In this document: positions 56,315 to 64,000 of the stretch, one piece after another
How the letters are laid out: the number at the start of each line of letters is the position of its first letter
How positions within the stretch are numbered: the first letter of the stretch is position 1
Assembly: GCA_002691465.1 (NCBI GenBank)
Contig: NZHP01000022.1
Coordinates: 27,613-91,612, forward strand
Reading direction: 5' to 3'
Source of the DNA: Gammaproteobacteria bacterium
Lineage (GTDB): Bacteria > Pseudomonadota > Gammaproteobacteria > Steroidobacterales > UBA11654
DNA length: 64,000 nt
Position numbers and translations under genes: made by a program
The notes under the pieces: generated by a model
The model's database searches: none
The model's input: the letters and a program-made list of their open reading frames with translations, nothing else
Told to the model about the DNA's origin: nothing

Positions 56315-57310
56315 GTGTCAAACCGTGTAGCAATTGTTGGCGCAACTGGATTGGTTGGTGAAGCACTCCTAGCAATCCTTCAACAACGCTCCTTCCCAAT
56401 CAGTGAACTAACCCTATTGGCGAGCGAGAGATCTGCTGGCCAAATAATTGATTTCAATGGTGAAAAACATCAGGTCAAGCTTCTGGATGATTTTGATTTC
56501 GAGAACATTGACTTTTCATTTTTCTCTGCAGGCGCAGCTGTTTCTAGAATTTTTGCAATCAAGGCTGCAAATGCCGGATCAGTGGTCATTGATAATACCT
56601 CTGAATTTAGATACGACGACCATATCCCACTTGTTATACCTGAGGTTAATCCCCATGCTTTGAAAGATTTTAAAAAGAATAATATTATTGCCAACCCAAA
56701 TTGCTCAACGATACAAATGCTTGTGGCTCTCAACCCCATACATCAGGCTGCAAGAATCAAATCGATCAATGTCTCTACATATCAATCAATATCAGGTGCT
56801 GGGCGATCGATGCTTAATGAATATGACCGTCAAGTTGTGGATTCGAACTATCCTGAAAACGAAGAAAGCTTTTTTGCACACAATGTCATACCTCAGATTG
56901 GTTTATTTGAGAACAATGGTTATTCACTTGAAGAGATGAAATTGGTTTGGGAAACGCATAAGATTTTTGAAGACAAAAGCATTGAAGTGAATCCAACCGC
57001 AGTAAGAGTCCCAGTGAGATTTGGTCACTCTGAGTCAATAGGCGTTGTAACACAAAAGCATCTCAGTATTGGGCAAATCAGAGCATTGCTTTCAGAATCA
57101 AGTGGAATCCAGCTAATGGATGATGATGAATCTTACCCCATCCCATTAAGAGAAGGGGAAGGGACTGATGCTGTCTACATTGGTAGGATTCGAGCGGACT
57201 TGAATCATTCGAATGGAGTAAATCTTTGGGTTGTTGCAGACAACATAAGAAAAGGTGCAGCACTGAATTCAATTCAAATTGCTGAGACCATCATTGAATC
57301 AAATTATTAA
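56315..57310 (+). CDS. asd: Aspartate-semialdehyde dehydrogenase
   Basis: Converts aspartyl phosphate to aspartate semialdehyde for lysine/DAP, threonine and methionine. The 331-residue enzyme has the NADP loop VAIVGATGLVGEALL, the nucleophile in IANPNCSTIQM (C130) and STYQSISGAGRSMLNEY. The retained Cys shows a working enzyme rather than the inactive Usg homologue that sits at this operon position in E. coli. It begins with GTG, 3 bases after aroC, and truA starts on the next base after its stop. Confidence 0.94.
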   Translation: MSNRVAIVGATGLVGEALLAILQQRSFPISELTLLASERSAGQIIDFNGEKHQVKLLDDFDFENIDFSFFSAGAAVSRIFAIKAANAGSVVIDNTSEFRYDDHIPLVIPEVNPHALKDFKKNNIIANPNCSTIQMLVALNPIHQAARIKSINVSTYQSISGAGRSMLNEYDRQVVDSNYPENEESFFAHNVIPQIGLFENNGYSLEEMKLVWETHKIFEDKSIEVNPTAVRVPVRFGHSESIGVVTQKHLSIGQIRALLSESSGIQLMDDDESYPIPLREGEGTDAVYIGRIRADLNHSNGVNLWVVADNIRKGAALNSIQIAETIIESNY

Positions 57311-58096
57311 ATGATGACAGTTGCTTCAACCAAGTATGCATGTGGAGTTGAATATTTAGGGTCTCATTACAAAGGGTGGCAATCTCAAGACAATCAGGAG
57401 ACCATTCAGGATAAGATTGAAAAAGCCTTATCAAATGTAGCAAACGAAAAACTACGAATATATTCAGCGGGCAGAACAGATTCTGGAGTCCATGCACTCG
57501 GTCAGGTTTTTCACTTTTCATCAAACGCCAATCGAACCGATAGTCAATGGTTGGATGGCATCAATTCTCATTTACCTTCTGACATTAGAATTCAGTGGAT
57601 CAAAATTGTCGATGAGGAATTTGATGCAAGGCACTCAGCTGTTTCAAGAACATATGTTTATCTCATCAATAACAATGAATTTGATGTATTCAGTGATCAA
57701 AGAGTTCTTTATGTCAGACAAAAGCTCAACACGGAACTGATGAGGGAGGCATGCCAATATTTAATTGGGAAGCATGACTTTTCTTCATTTAGGGCATCAA
57801 GCTGTCAATCTAATAATCCGATAAGGGAGATGAAAAATATTGAACTGGAGGTCGGAAAATTCATATCCATAACATTCAATGCAAATGCTTTTTTACATCA
57901 CATGATAAGAAATATTGTTGGAACGCTCTTAGATATAGGAACTGGAAAAATACCACCTAAGGATATCAATCAAATACTTCATGCAAAAGATAGAAATGTG
58001 GCGTCAAAAACAGCCTCTGCATCAGGATTATATCTAGTTAAAGTCAATTATCCTGAAAAATATGGATTCCCTTTTCGCACAAATGAGATGATATGA
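57311..58096 (+). CDS. truA: tRNA pseudouridine(38-40) synthase
   Basis: Modifies uridines 38-40 of the anticodon arm. The catalytic motif AGRTDSGVHALGQV gives Asp57, and RTYVYLI, LIGKHDFSSFRAS and FLHHMIRNIVGTLLDIG complete the family profile. Length 261 is typical. It lies between asd and accD, the usual gammaproteobacterial order without fimV, whose absence here agrees with a streamlined, non-piliated cell, though that is inference. Confidence 0.95.
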   Translation: MMTVASTKYACGVEYLGSHYKGWQSQDNQETIQDKIEKALSNVANEKLRIYSAGRTDSGVHALGQVFHFSSNANRTDSQWLDGINSHLPSDIRIQWIKIVDEEFDARHSAVSRTYVYLINNNEFDVFSDQRVLYVRQKLNTELMREACQYLIGKHDFSSFRASSCQSNNPIREMKNIELEVGKFISITFNANAFLHHMIRNIVGTLLDIGTGKIPPKDINQILHAKDRNVASKTASASGLYLVKVNYPEKYGFPFRTNEMI

Positions 58097-58119
58097 TAAA
58101 ACCTAGTGTATGAGGTCAA

Positions 58120-58974
58120 ATGAATTGGTTTAAGAAATTAGTTCCTTCAAGGATAACGACAAAAAAACAACAAAGGGTTAAGTCTGTTCCAGAAGGCGTT
58201 TGGGTGACTTGTGATTCATGCGGTGCGCAACTGTATCGAGCTGAGCTTGAGAGAAATTTACATGTTTGCATTAAGTGCAATCACCATATGAGAATACCCG
58301 CCAGAATAAGACTGGAAAGTTTCTTTGACCCTTCATCAACAACGGAATATTTTGCAAACCTTTCGGCCAATGATCCCCTGAAGTTCAGAGACACCAAAAG
58401 GTATAGAGACCGTATTTCTGAATCGACAAAGAAATCCGGAGAAAAGGATGCTCTGATTGTTATGTCAGGGAGGGTTAATGAAATCGAAATGATTGGATGT
58501 GCCTTTGAATTCAAGTTTTTAGGCGGATCAATGGGATCAGTGGTTGGAGAAAAATTTGTTCGGGCAGTGAATTTAAGCATTGAAAAGAATGCACCATTGG
58601 TCAGTTTTTCATCAAGCGGTGGAGCAAGGATGCAGGAAGCTTTCTTATCTTTGATGCAGTTGGCAAAAACGACGTCTGCTTTGGTTGAGCTGGATGCAAA
58701 GCGCATACCCTATATTTCGGTTCTTACCGACCCAACAACTGGAGGTGTATCAGCAAGTATAGCAATGCTTGGCGATATAAATCTTGCAGAGCCGGGCGCA
58801 TTAATAGGATTTGCAGGACCCAGAGTGATTGAGCAAACCGTTGGAGAGACTCTGCCCGAAGGATTTCAAAGAAGCGATTTTTTATTGGAAAAAGGTGCCA
58901 TTGATATGATTGTTGATCGTCGCCAAATGAGAGACACTATTTCTACGTTGATTTCCAATTTAATGAATCATTAA
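58120..58974 (+). CDS. accD: Acetyl-CoA carboxylase carboxyltransferase subunit beta
   Basis: Makes malonyl-CoA with AccA, AccB and AccC. The N-terminal zinc ribbon CDSC...CIKC (C31, C34, C50, C53) and the domain with [40 protein letters not shown] and [14 protein letters not shown] are complete. The length of 284 residues is normal. accD-folC-dedD-cvpA-purF is a conserved gammaproteobacterial operon. accA is not in the window. Confidence 0.96.
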   Translation: MNWFKKLVPSRITTKKQQRVKSVPEGVWVTCDSCGAQLYRAELERNLHVCIKCNHHMRIPARIRLESFFDPSSTTEYFANLSANDPLKFRDTKRYRDRISESTKKSGEKDALIVMSGRVNEIEMIGCAFEFKFLGGSMGSVVGEKFVRAVNLSIEKNAPLVSFSSSGGARMQEAFLSLMQLAKTTSALVELDAKRIPYISVLTDPTTGGVSASIAMLGDINLAEPGALIGFAGPRVIEQTVGETLPEGFQRSDFLLEKGAIDMIVDRRQMRDTISTLISNLMNH

Positions 58975-58991
58975 GCCTAAAAAAATTGATT

Positions 58992-60266
58992 ATGAGTTTT
59001 TCAACATTAAACGAATGGCTTGAATTTCAGCAAGGCATCAATCCCAAAGAAATTGACCTGAGCCTGGATAGGGTTCAAAAGGTATACAATAAGCTTCAAA
59101 TCAATATTCCTGAAAAGAATGTTTTTTTAATCGGTGGAACAAATGGCAAAGGCACCACTACTTCAATTCTCGAGCGATTGTTCCATAAAAAAGGTTATAC
59201 AACAGGGGCTTTTACATCCCCTCATCTCTCTCAATACAACGAAAGGGTCAGAATTAATTTAAATAACTCATTCGATGAAGATTGGGTATCAGCATTTGAA
59301 ATCATAGAAACTGTGAGAGGCGATGCATCTTTGACTTATTTTGAATTCAGCACGCTTGCAGCATTTCAAATTCTATCCAACCATGATTGCGATGCATGGT
59401 TTATAGAGGTTGGCTTGGGCGGTCGTCTAGATGCAACCAATATAATTGAATCCTCTGTTTCGGTATTGACCAGTATTGACATGGATCATGAGGAATGGCT
59501 TGGAGACAGTATTGATAAAATTGCAAAAGAAAAAGTTGGCATATCAAAAACAAAAAGGCCATTGATCTTTGGCGATGTTGTGGCCATGGATATCATTGAG
59601 GCAGGATGTCACGAGAAAGGAGCTGAACTGAGAAAAAAAGGAGAAGATTTTAATGGCCACATCGATGAGGGCCATTATTTTTTTAATGGAGCCAATCAAA
59701 GCATAGAAGGAATTGTTCTTCCAAAGAACTGGGGCGATGGAGAGATAGATAACTTAACAACGGCTCTTGCAGCAATGGAGGCGAATGAACAAATTTTTCC
59801 AACCAATGATTTACTGCAAGAAGCCATAGATGAATTTATTTTACCTGGCAGATTTGAATTATTAGATTTGCATCATAGATGGATCCTAGACGTTGCTCAC
59901 AATCCCTCTGCAGCTGAGAACCTTAGGCAGAGAATTGATCGTTCAAATTTTAAGTTAGATTATTCAATGATTTTTAGCATGATGAAAGATAAGCATCTTG
60001 AGTTATATCTCAATGCCTTCAAAGATTTGGTTGATACATGGATTATTTGTGAGATGGAAACAGAACGCTCATTCAGAGTGAAACAAATAGAAAGTAAGAT
60101 GAGCAATATGGGTATCAGTAACATTTATTGTGCGAGATCTCCTGTAGATGCAATAAAGACCCTAGAAAAAAATGTGAGCATAAGTAACAATGTGATTGTT
60201 TCTGGGTCATTTGAATTGGTCGGACCCATAAGAGAGTATTTGCTAAATTCTCAGGGAAAAATATGA
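58992..60266 (+). CDS. folC: Bifunctional folylpolyglutamate / dihydrofolate synthase
   Basis: Adds glutamate to dihydropteroate and folates. The Mur-ligase-type protein has the P-loop GGTNGKGTTTSILE, TSPHLSQYNERVRIN, EVGLGGRLDATNII, SIDMDHEEWLGDSIDKIAKEK and the C-domain DVAHNPSAAENLRQ. I use ATG 58992, giving 424 residues; the track adds a TTG two codons earlier. It overlaps the SPOR gene by ATGA. Confidence 0.94.
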   Translation: MSFSTLNEWLEFQQGINPKEIDLSLDRVQKVYNKLQINIPEKNVFLIGGTNGKGTTTSILERLFHKKGYTTGAFTSPHLSQYNERVRINLNNSFDEDWVSAFEIIETVRGDASLTYFEFSTLAAFQILSNHDCDAWFIEVGLGGRLDATNIIESSVSVLTSIDMDHEEWLGDSIDKIAKEKVGISKTKRPLIFGDVVAMDIIEAGCHEKGAELRKKGEDFNGHIDEGHYFFNGANQSIEGIVLPKNWGDGEIDNLTTALAAMEANEQIFPTNDLLQEAIDEFILPGRFELLDLHHRWILDVAHNPSAAENLRQRIDRSNFKLDYSMIFSMMKDKHLELYLNAFKDLVDTWIICEMETERSFRVKQIESKMSNMGISNIYCARSPVDAIKTLEKNVSISNNVIVSGSFELVGPIREYLLNSQGKI

Positions 60267-60658
60267 AAGAAAGAGTAATAGGAATATTAACCATCACCAC
60301 TGTGATTGCAGTAATTTCTTTGATTTATTTAACCGGAGATGGCTTAACAGGGATTGAAGATAGAATTGAAGCAAGACAGTCTGTGACAGTAGAAGAGGCA
60401 TCCATTCAGTCTGATTTTATTTACCCATGGGTCATCCAGTTGGGAGCCTTTCAGGATATTGAAGATGCTAAAAATTTGACCAAGCAATTTGAGAGAAAGG
60501 GCTACAATGCTTATGTCAGCGCTAAAGACTTTTCTGGTAAAAAGATTTATAGAGTTAGAATAAGACCTTCCTATGAAGATGAGGAAGTTGATCCTGTTAT
60601 CAAAAGGCTTGAAAGAGGTGAAAGTGACTTTCAAGTTTTAGGTAAAGGACAACAATGA
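60263..60658 (+). CDS. dedD: DedD-like SPOR-domain protein
   Basis: Short membrane-anchored protein of 131 residues: one N-terminal transmembrane helix (VIGILTITTVIAVISLIYL), a short linker and a SPOR domain from about residue 50 (YPWVIQLGAFQDIEDAKNLTKQFERKGYNAYVSAKDFSGKKIYRVRIRP). SPOR domains bind denuded septal peptidoglycan, so a divisome role is expected as for DedD. It is shorter than E. coli DedD (220) because the linker is reduced. ATGA overlaps exist on both sides. Confidence 0.88.
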   Translation: MKERVIGILTITTVIAVISLIYLTGDGLTGIEDRIEARQSVTVEEASIQSDFIYPWVIQLGAFQDIEDAKNLTKQFERKGYNAYVSAKDFSGKKIYRVRIRPSYEDEEVDPVIKRLERGESDFQVLGKGQQ

Positions 60659-61191
60659 TTTATCACATACCTTTCCCTTTCCCAGTCACATTTCCCATTC
60701 ATATTTTTGGAGCTGAAGAAGTCGTATCGATTTTGGATTTTATTCTCATTCTTATTTTAGGCTTATCAAGTATTTATGGCTTTTTTAAGGGATTTTTAAC
60801 CGAAGTTCTTTCGCTGCTCACATGGATTATTGCAGTTTCAGCGGCGTATGCATTTGGCGGACAATTTGAAATTATCTTTCAGTCAATATTTACATCAGAG
60901 GTGCTGAGGCTATGGATATCAAGACTATTGATATTGGCATTTATTTTGTTTATTGGTGGTCTAGCAAGCCGTAAAGTTTCAAAAGCCGTTGGCTCAAGTA
61001 TTTCTGGAGACATGATGATTGGTCTTAGCTTTGGCTTTCTTAGAGGCCTTGTTTTAATTTGTTTATTGATGTTGATTCTAGAAGACACAGAATTGTACGT
61101 TGAACCCATTATTCAAGATGCGGTATTTTTGGAAGAAGCTGAGCAAGTGAAAGAGTTTTTCTATAATTTATTTTTACAGTATTATAACTAG
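60655..61191 (+). CDS. cvpA: CvpA-family membrane protein
   Basis: Inner-membrane protein of 178 residues with four spans: VSILDFILILILGLSSIYGFFKGFLTEVLSLLTWIIAVSAAYAFG, then LWISRLLILAFILFIGGLASRKV and GLSFGFLRGLVLICLLMLIL. The first segment D..L....L.S...GF..GF..E is the CvpA signature. It precedes purF as in E. coli, where cvpA affects colicin V export and envelope stress; its molecular role is unclear. Confidence 0.9.
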   Translation: MIYHIPFPFPVTFPIHIFGAEEVVSILDFILILILGLSSIYGFFKGFLTEVLSLLTWIIAVSAAYAFGGQFEIIFQSIFTSEVLRLWISRLLILAFILFIGGLASRKVSKAVGSSISGDMMIGLSFGFLRGLVLICLLMLILEDTELYVEPIIQDAVFLEEAEQVKEFFYNLFLQYYN

Positions 61192-61226
61192 CAATCTAGT
61201 GAAGGATTAATCAGGGGAAATATCAT

Positions 61227-62750
61227 ATGTGCGGAGTCGTAGGCATAATCAGTAGTAGGCCCGTTAACCAAGAAATATATGATGCTTTAACAGTTCTCCA
61301 ACACCGGGGGCAAGACTCAGCAGGAATCATGACAGACAACAAGGGAATGCTTTGCCTTAGAAAAAGCAATGGCTTGGTTAATGATGTATTTTCCAATGAG
61401 CACATGACCAGACTCAGAGGGAATATGGGTATTGGCCACGTAAGATACCCCACCGCAGGAACCCTCAGCTCATCAGAGGCTCAACCTTTTTATGTGAACT
61501 CTCCATTTGGTATTTGTCTGGCCCACAATGGAAACCTTGTAAATAATGATCAGCTCAGAAAGCATTTAAGCGAAGTCGACCGAAGGCATCTAAATACAGA
61601 ATCTGACACAGAAGCATTATTGAATCTTTTTGCACATGAGCTCCAGGAAAATTTCGATGGCAACCTCGCACCCGAAACTATTTTTAATGCTGCGACGCAG
61701 CTATTCAACAGATGCTCCGGCGGTTATGCCGTTGTTTCAATGATTCTAAATGAGGGACTGGTGGCTATGAGAGATCCGAATGGGATTCGTCCACTTATTC
61801 TAGGAAAGAGAGAGGTTGGCCAAGGCACAGAATATATGATTGCTTCTGAGAGTGTGGCATTGGATATCGCTGATTTTGAAATCATGAGAGATGTAAAACC
61901 TGGAGAGGCGATCTATATTACTAAAGAAGGTGAATTGTTTTCTAAGCAATGCATCAAACCAAAATCTTACACGCCTTGCATATTTGAGTTTGTGTATTTT
62001 GCCAGACCAGATTCAATCATTGATGGAATGTCAGTCTATAAGTCTAGACTGAGAATGGGCGAATATTTAGCCCAAAGAATTATTAAAAAAGGTCTTCATC
62101 ATGATGTGGATGTGGTGATTCCAATTCCCGATACTAGTAGATCAACTGCACTTCAGGTGGCCCATCATCTTGGCGTGAAGTACAGAGAGGGTTTCATTAA
62201 GAATAGATACATTGGGCGAACGTTCATCATGCCTGGACAGGAAATCAGGAAAAAATCTGTAAAACAAAAGCTCAACCCAATTGATCTAGAAATAAGAGAT
62301 AAGAACGTATTATTGATTGATGATTCAATTGTCAGGGGGACAACCTCAAAGAAAATAATACAAATGGCTCGAAACACAGGAGCTAAAAAAGTATTTTTTG
62401 CCTCAGCAGCACCACCAGTTAAGCATCCCAATGTGTATGGGATTGATATGCCTTCAACAGCCGAATTACTGGCAAGCAATAGAACAGAGGCAGAGCTTGC
62501 AAGATACATTGGTGCAGATTGGTTGATTTATCAAGAGTTGGATGATCTCATTTCAGCAGTTCAGTTTGATGAATCAGATGCCGAAGCTTTTGATACATCT
62601 TGCTTCTCTGGTGAATATGTCACTGGAGATGTAACATCAAATTATCTTGACTTTATTGAGAGCAAAAGAAATGACGCTGCAAAAGCAAAGAAAGAGATAG
62701 AGCGTAAGCAGATCGACATACAGGATCAGTCTTCAATGACTCTCAGCTAA
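61227..62750 (+). CDS. purF: Amidophosphoribosyltransferase
   Basis: First committed step of purine synthesis, PRPP and glutamine to phosphoribosylamine. The Ntn-type glutaminase nucleophile is C2 in MCGVVGI, exposed by loss of Met1; [12 protein letters not shown] and HNGNLVNN follow. The PRTase domain has [16 protein letters not shown] and the PRPP loop [16 protein letters not shown]. At 507 residues it matches E. coli PurF, and there is no propeptide. Its end overlaps lpxH on the other strand by 18 bases. Confidence 0.96.
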   Translation: MCGVVGIISSRPVNQEIYDALTVLQHRGQDSAGIMTDNKGMLCLRKSNGLVNDVFSNEHMTRLRGNMGIGHVRYPTAGTLSSSEAQPFYVNSPFGICLAHNGNLVNNDQLRKHLSEVDRRHLNTESDTEALLNLFAHELQENFDGNLAPETIFNAATQLFNRCSGGYAVVSMILNEGLVAMRDPNGIRPLILGKREVGQGTEYMIASESVALDIADFEIMRDVKPGEAIYITKEGELFSKQCIKPKSYTPCIFEFVYFARPDSIIDGMSVYKSRLRMGEYLAQRIIKKGLHHDVDVVIPIPDTSRSTALQVAHHLGVKYREGFIKNRYIGRTFIMPGQEIRKKSVKQKLNPIDLEIRDKNVLLIDDSIVRGTTSKKIIQMARNTGAKKVFFASAAPPVKHPNVYGIDMPSTAELLASNRTEAELARYIGADWLIYQELDDLISAVQFDESDAEAFDTSCFSGEYVTGDVTSNYLDFIESKRNDAAKAKKEIERKQIDIQDQSSMTLS

Positions 62751-63461
62751 ATCCAATAATTTGATTCCAGTTTTATCCCATTTTAATATGATGGCACTTT
62801 CTTTACTCCAATCGCCCAAAACATATCGGGTAAAAATACAATCATTATTTGAGATTTTATGAATATTTGGTCTATGTGTATGACCATGAATCATGATACC
62901 TATGTCATTATCATCGAACGCTTTTAAAACGGCATCATCATTCACATCCATAATTTCCATTGTTTTCTTAATCTTTGAGTCCTTGCTTGCATTCTTTGTT
63001 TCGCCCGCAATTTTTTCACGTTTTGATATTGGAAAATTTAGAAAATCTTTTTGCCAAATTGGATTTCTGACAATAGATCGAAATGTCTGGTATTCAATAT
63101 CATCCGTGCATAATTGATCTCCATGGGTGAGCATTACTTTCTCACCATTCATTTCAACAATGCAGGGATCATTGATTAATTTAATCGAAGCCGCATTGCA
63201 AAAATCATTACCAATTAAAAAATCTCTATTGCCATGCATAATTGAAATATTAATACCTCTCTCTGAAAGTGAATTCAGTTGATTTCCAACAAATTCACTG
63301 AGTTCAGATACATTGTCATCACCTATCCAAGATTCAAATAGATCGCCCAATATATAAAGTTGATCGTCTTGATCTAGGTGCTCAAGAAACTCTGAAAAAA
63401 TACTTACTATAGATGACTCGATCTTTTCCAGATGGAGATCAGAAATGAAATAAGTCGCCAT
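62733..63461 (-). CDS. lpxH: UDP-2,3-diacylglucosamine diphosphatase
   Basis: Hydrolyses UDP-2,3-diacylglucosamine to lipid X in lipid A synthesis, so the organism makes LPS. Metallophosphatase motifs are all present: [40 protein letters not shown] and HGHTHRP. Length 242 is usual. It lies 5 bases after a cyclophilin gene on the same strand, reproducing the ppiB-lpxH pair of E. coli. Confidence 0.94.
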   Translation of the reverse strand: MATYFISDLHLEKIESSIVSIFSEFLEHLDQDDQLYILGDLFESWIGDDNVSELSEFVGNQLNSLSERGINISIMHGNRDFLIGNDFCNAASIKLINDPCIVEMNGEKVMLTHGDQLCTDDIEYQTFRSIVRNPIWQKDFLNFPISKREKIAGETKNASKDSKIKKTMEIMDVNDDAVLKAFDDNDIGIMIHGHTHRPNIHKISNNDCIFTRYVLGDWSKESAIILKWDKTGIKLLDLAESH

Positions 63462-63466
63462 ATGAG

Positions 63467-64000
63467 TCAGTTTATGCGGTTGACTTCAAGAATAATGATT
63501 GGCGCAACGGGAACATCTTGAAAACCTTTTATTGTTTGGGTTGCATTGCTCGCAATACCCTCAACAACTGAAAATCCATCGATGACATCCCCAAATACCG
63601 CATAACCCCATCTTGTAGGCATAGGATCAAGAGAGAAATTATCATTAAGATTGATATAAAACTGGGATGAGCCAGAGTGCGGTTCATTCGTTCTTGCCAT
63701 ACCCAATGACATTCTTTGATTTTTTAATCCATTTCCAGATTCATTGATGATCTGTGGAAGCGTGTCAATCTCATTGAGATTGACATCATAACCACCCGTT
63801 TGAATTACAAATCCTGGAATGACCCGATGAAAGATTGTCCCGACATAGACTCCCGATTGAACGTAATTTAGAAAATTCTCTACAGTTTTTGGAGCTCGAT
63901 TTCGATCGAGCTCAACCACAATTCTTCCAGAAGTTGTAACAATTTCTATTTGAGGATAATTTTCCGAGGCATCCAGTTGAATCGCCAGTGCACTTAAGGT
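63467..64000 (-). CDS. Cyclophilin-type peptidyl-prolyl isomerase, 5' end cut by the window
   Basis: Cyclophilin core is complete: GRIVVELDRNRAPKTVENFLNYV, GTIFHRVIPGFVIQTGG, NESGNGLKNQRMSLGMARTNEPHSGSSQFYINLNDN and WGYAVFGDVIDG. The ORF track starts at a GTG inside the first strand, but the frame stays open upstream to the window edge (LSALAIQLDASENYPQIEIVTTSG), so the true start lies beyond base 64000. The LSALA stretch looks like the end of a signal peptide, so it is probably a periplasmic PpiA-like enzyme although it holds the ppiB place next to lpxH. Confidence 0.92.
   Translation of the reverse strand, partial: TLSALAIQLDASENYPQIEIVTTSGRIVVELDRNRAPKTVENFLNYVQSGVYVGTIFHRVIPGFVIQTGGYDVNLNEIDTLPQIINESGNGLKNQRMSLGMARTNEPHSGSSQFYINLNDNFSLDPMPTRWGYAVFGDVIDGFSVVEGIASNATQTIKGFQDVPVAPIIILEVNRIN

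Noticed and set aside
58281-58706. Minus-strand ORF of 141 aa inside accD
   Set aside because: Shadow ORF; the accD frame is fully supported by motifs.

Overview
The window reads as a continuous stretch of chromosome from a low-GC, marine-type gammaproteobacterium. I judge this from the gene order (guaB-guaA; nrdR-ribD-ribE-ribB-ribH-nusB-thiL-pgpA; aroC-asd-truA-accD-folC-dedD-cvpA-purF; ppi-lpxH), the long single-chain PurL, DUF1820 and the coding style. An uncultivated oligotrophic lineage of the SAR86 kind would fit, but I cannot prove the assignment without a search. Genes are packed tightly, many overlap by ATGA, and no gap exceeds about 260 bases once small genes are counted. I see no tRNA or rRNA gene, insertion sequence, prophage or CRISPR array.

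Layout. 1-7.4 kb: the end of guaB, guaA, an aquaporin, a GMP reductase, an ECHDC3-like crotonase, a YdjM-like membrane protein, a SDR with a Tat/lipoprotein-type N-terminus, a DoxX protein and apt. 7.4-13.6 kb: a run of envelope enzymes (PQQ-type propeller, Tat-signal PLP enzyme, SDR with a signal peptide and no catalytic Tyr, DUF305-LVIVD fusion). 13.7-21.1 kb: glutamate-type dehydrogenase, peptidase E, DUF3429, two YwaF-like membrane paralogues around rraA, DUF4177, TM2, rluB and a small secreted protein, then a TauD-like dioxygenase. 21.1-24.2 kb: a minus-strand DNA-repair operon of CPD photolyase, FeS-type photolyase/cryptochrome and a DUF2256 gene that the ORF track misses. 24.3-33.1 kb: carboxyltransferase, NTF2-like, PhzF, two secreted unknowns, exported amidohydrolase, DUF1330, tadA, then on the minus strand an iron-transport (P19/Tp34) type protein and an alkyl-sulfatase behind a good Fur box.

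33.2-46.1 kb is mostly housekeeping: DUF1820-purL, glyA, nrdR and a riboflavin operon that also holds ribF, then nusB, thiL, pgpA, xseB. 46.2-48.4 kb is katG with its own terminator and a PerR-type palindrome. 48.5-64 kb is parE-parC-efp, psd, prmB-aroC-asd-truA-accD-folC-dedD-cvpA-purF, lpxH and a partial exported cyclophilin. Between efp and psd lie two convergent single-span microproteins, neither in the ORF track.

How the genes work together: purine supply is spread over the window (guaB, guaA, guaC, apt, purL, purF); flavin supply (ribD to ribF) sits in the same window as two flavin-dependent photolyases; katG, the Fur-box operon and the photolyases point to oxidative, iron and light stress. 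The most novel-looking items are the microprotein pair, the coupled photolyase triad, the export signals on enzymes that normally use cytoplasmic cofactors, and the PerR-like operator on katG.
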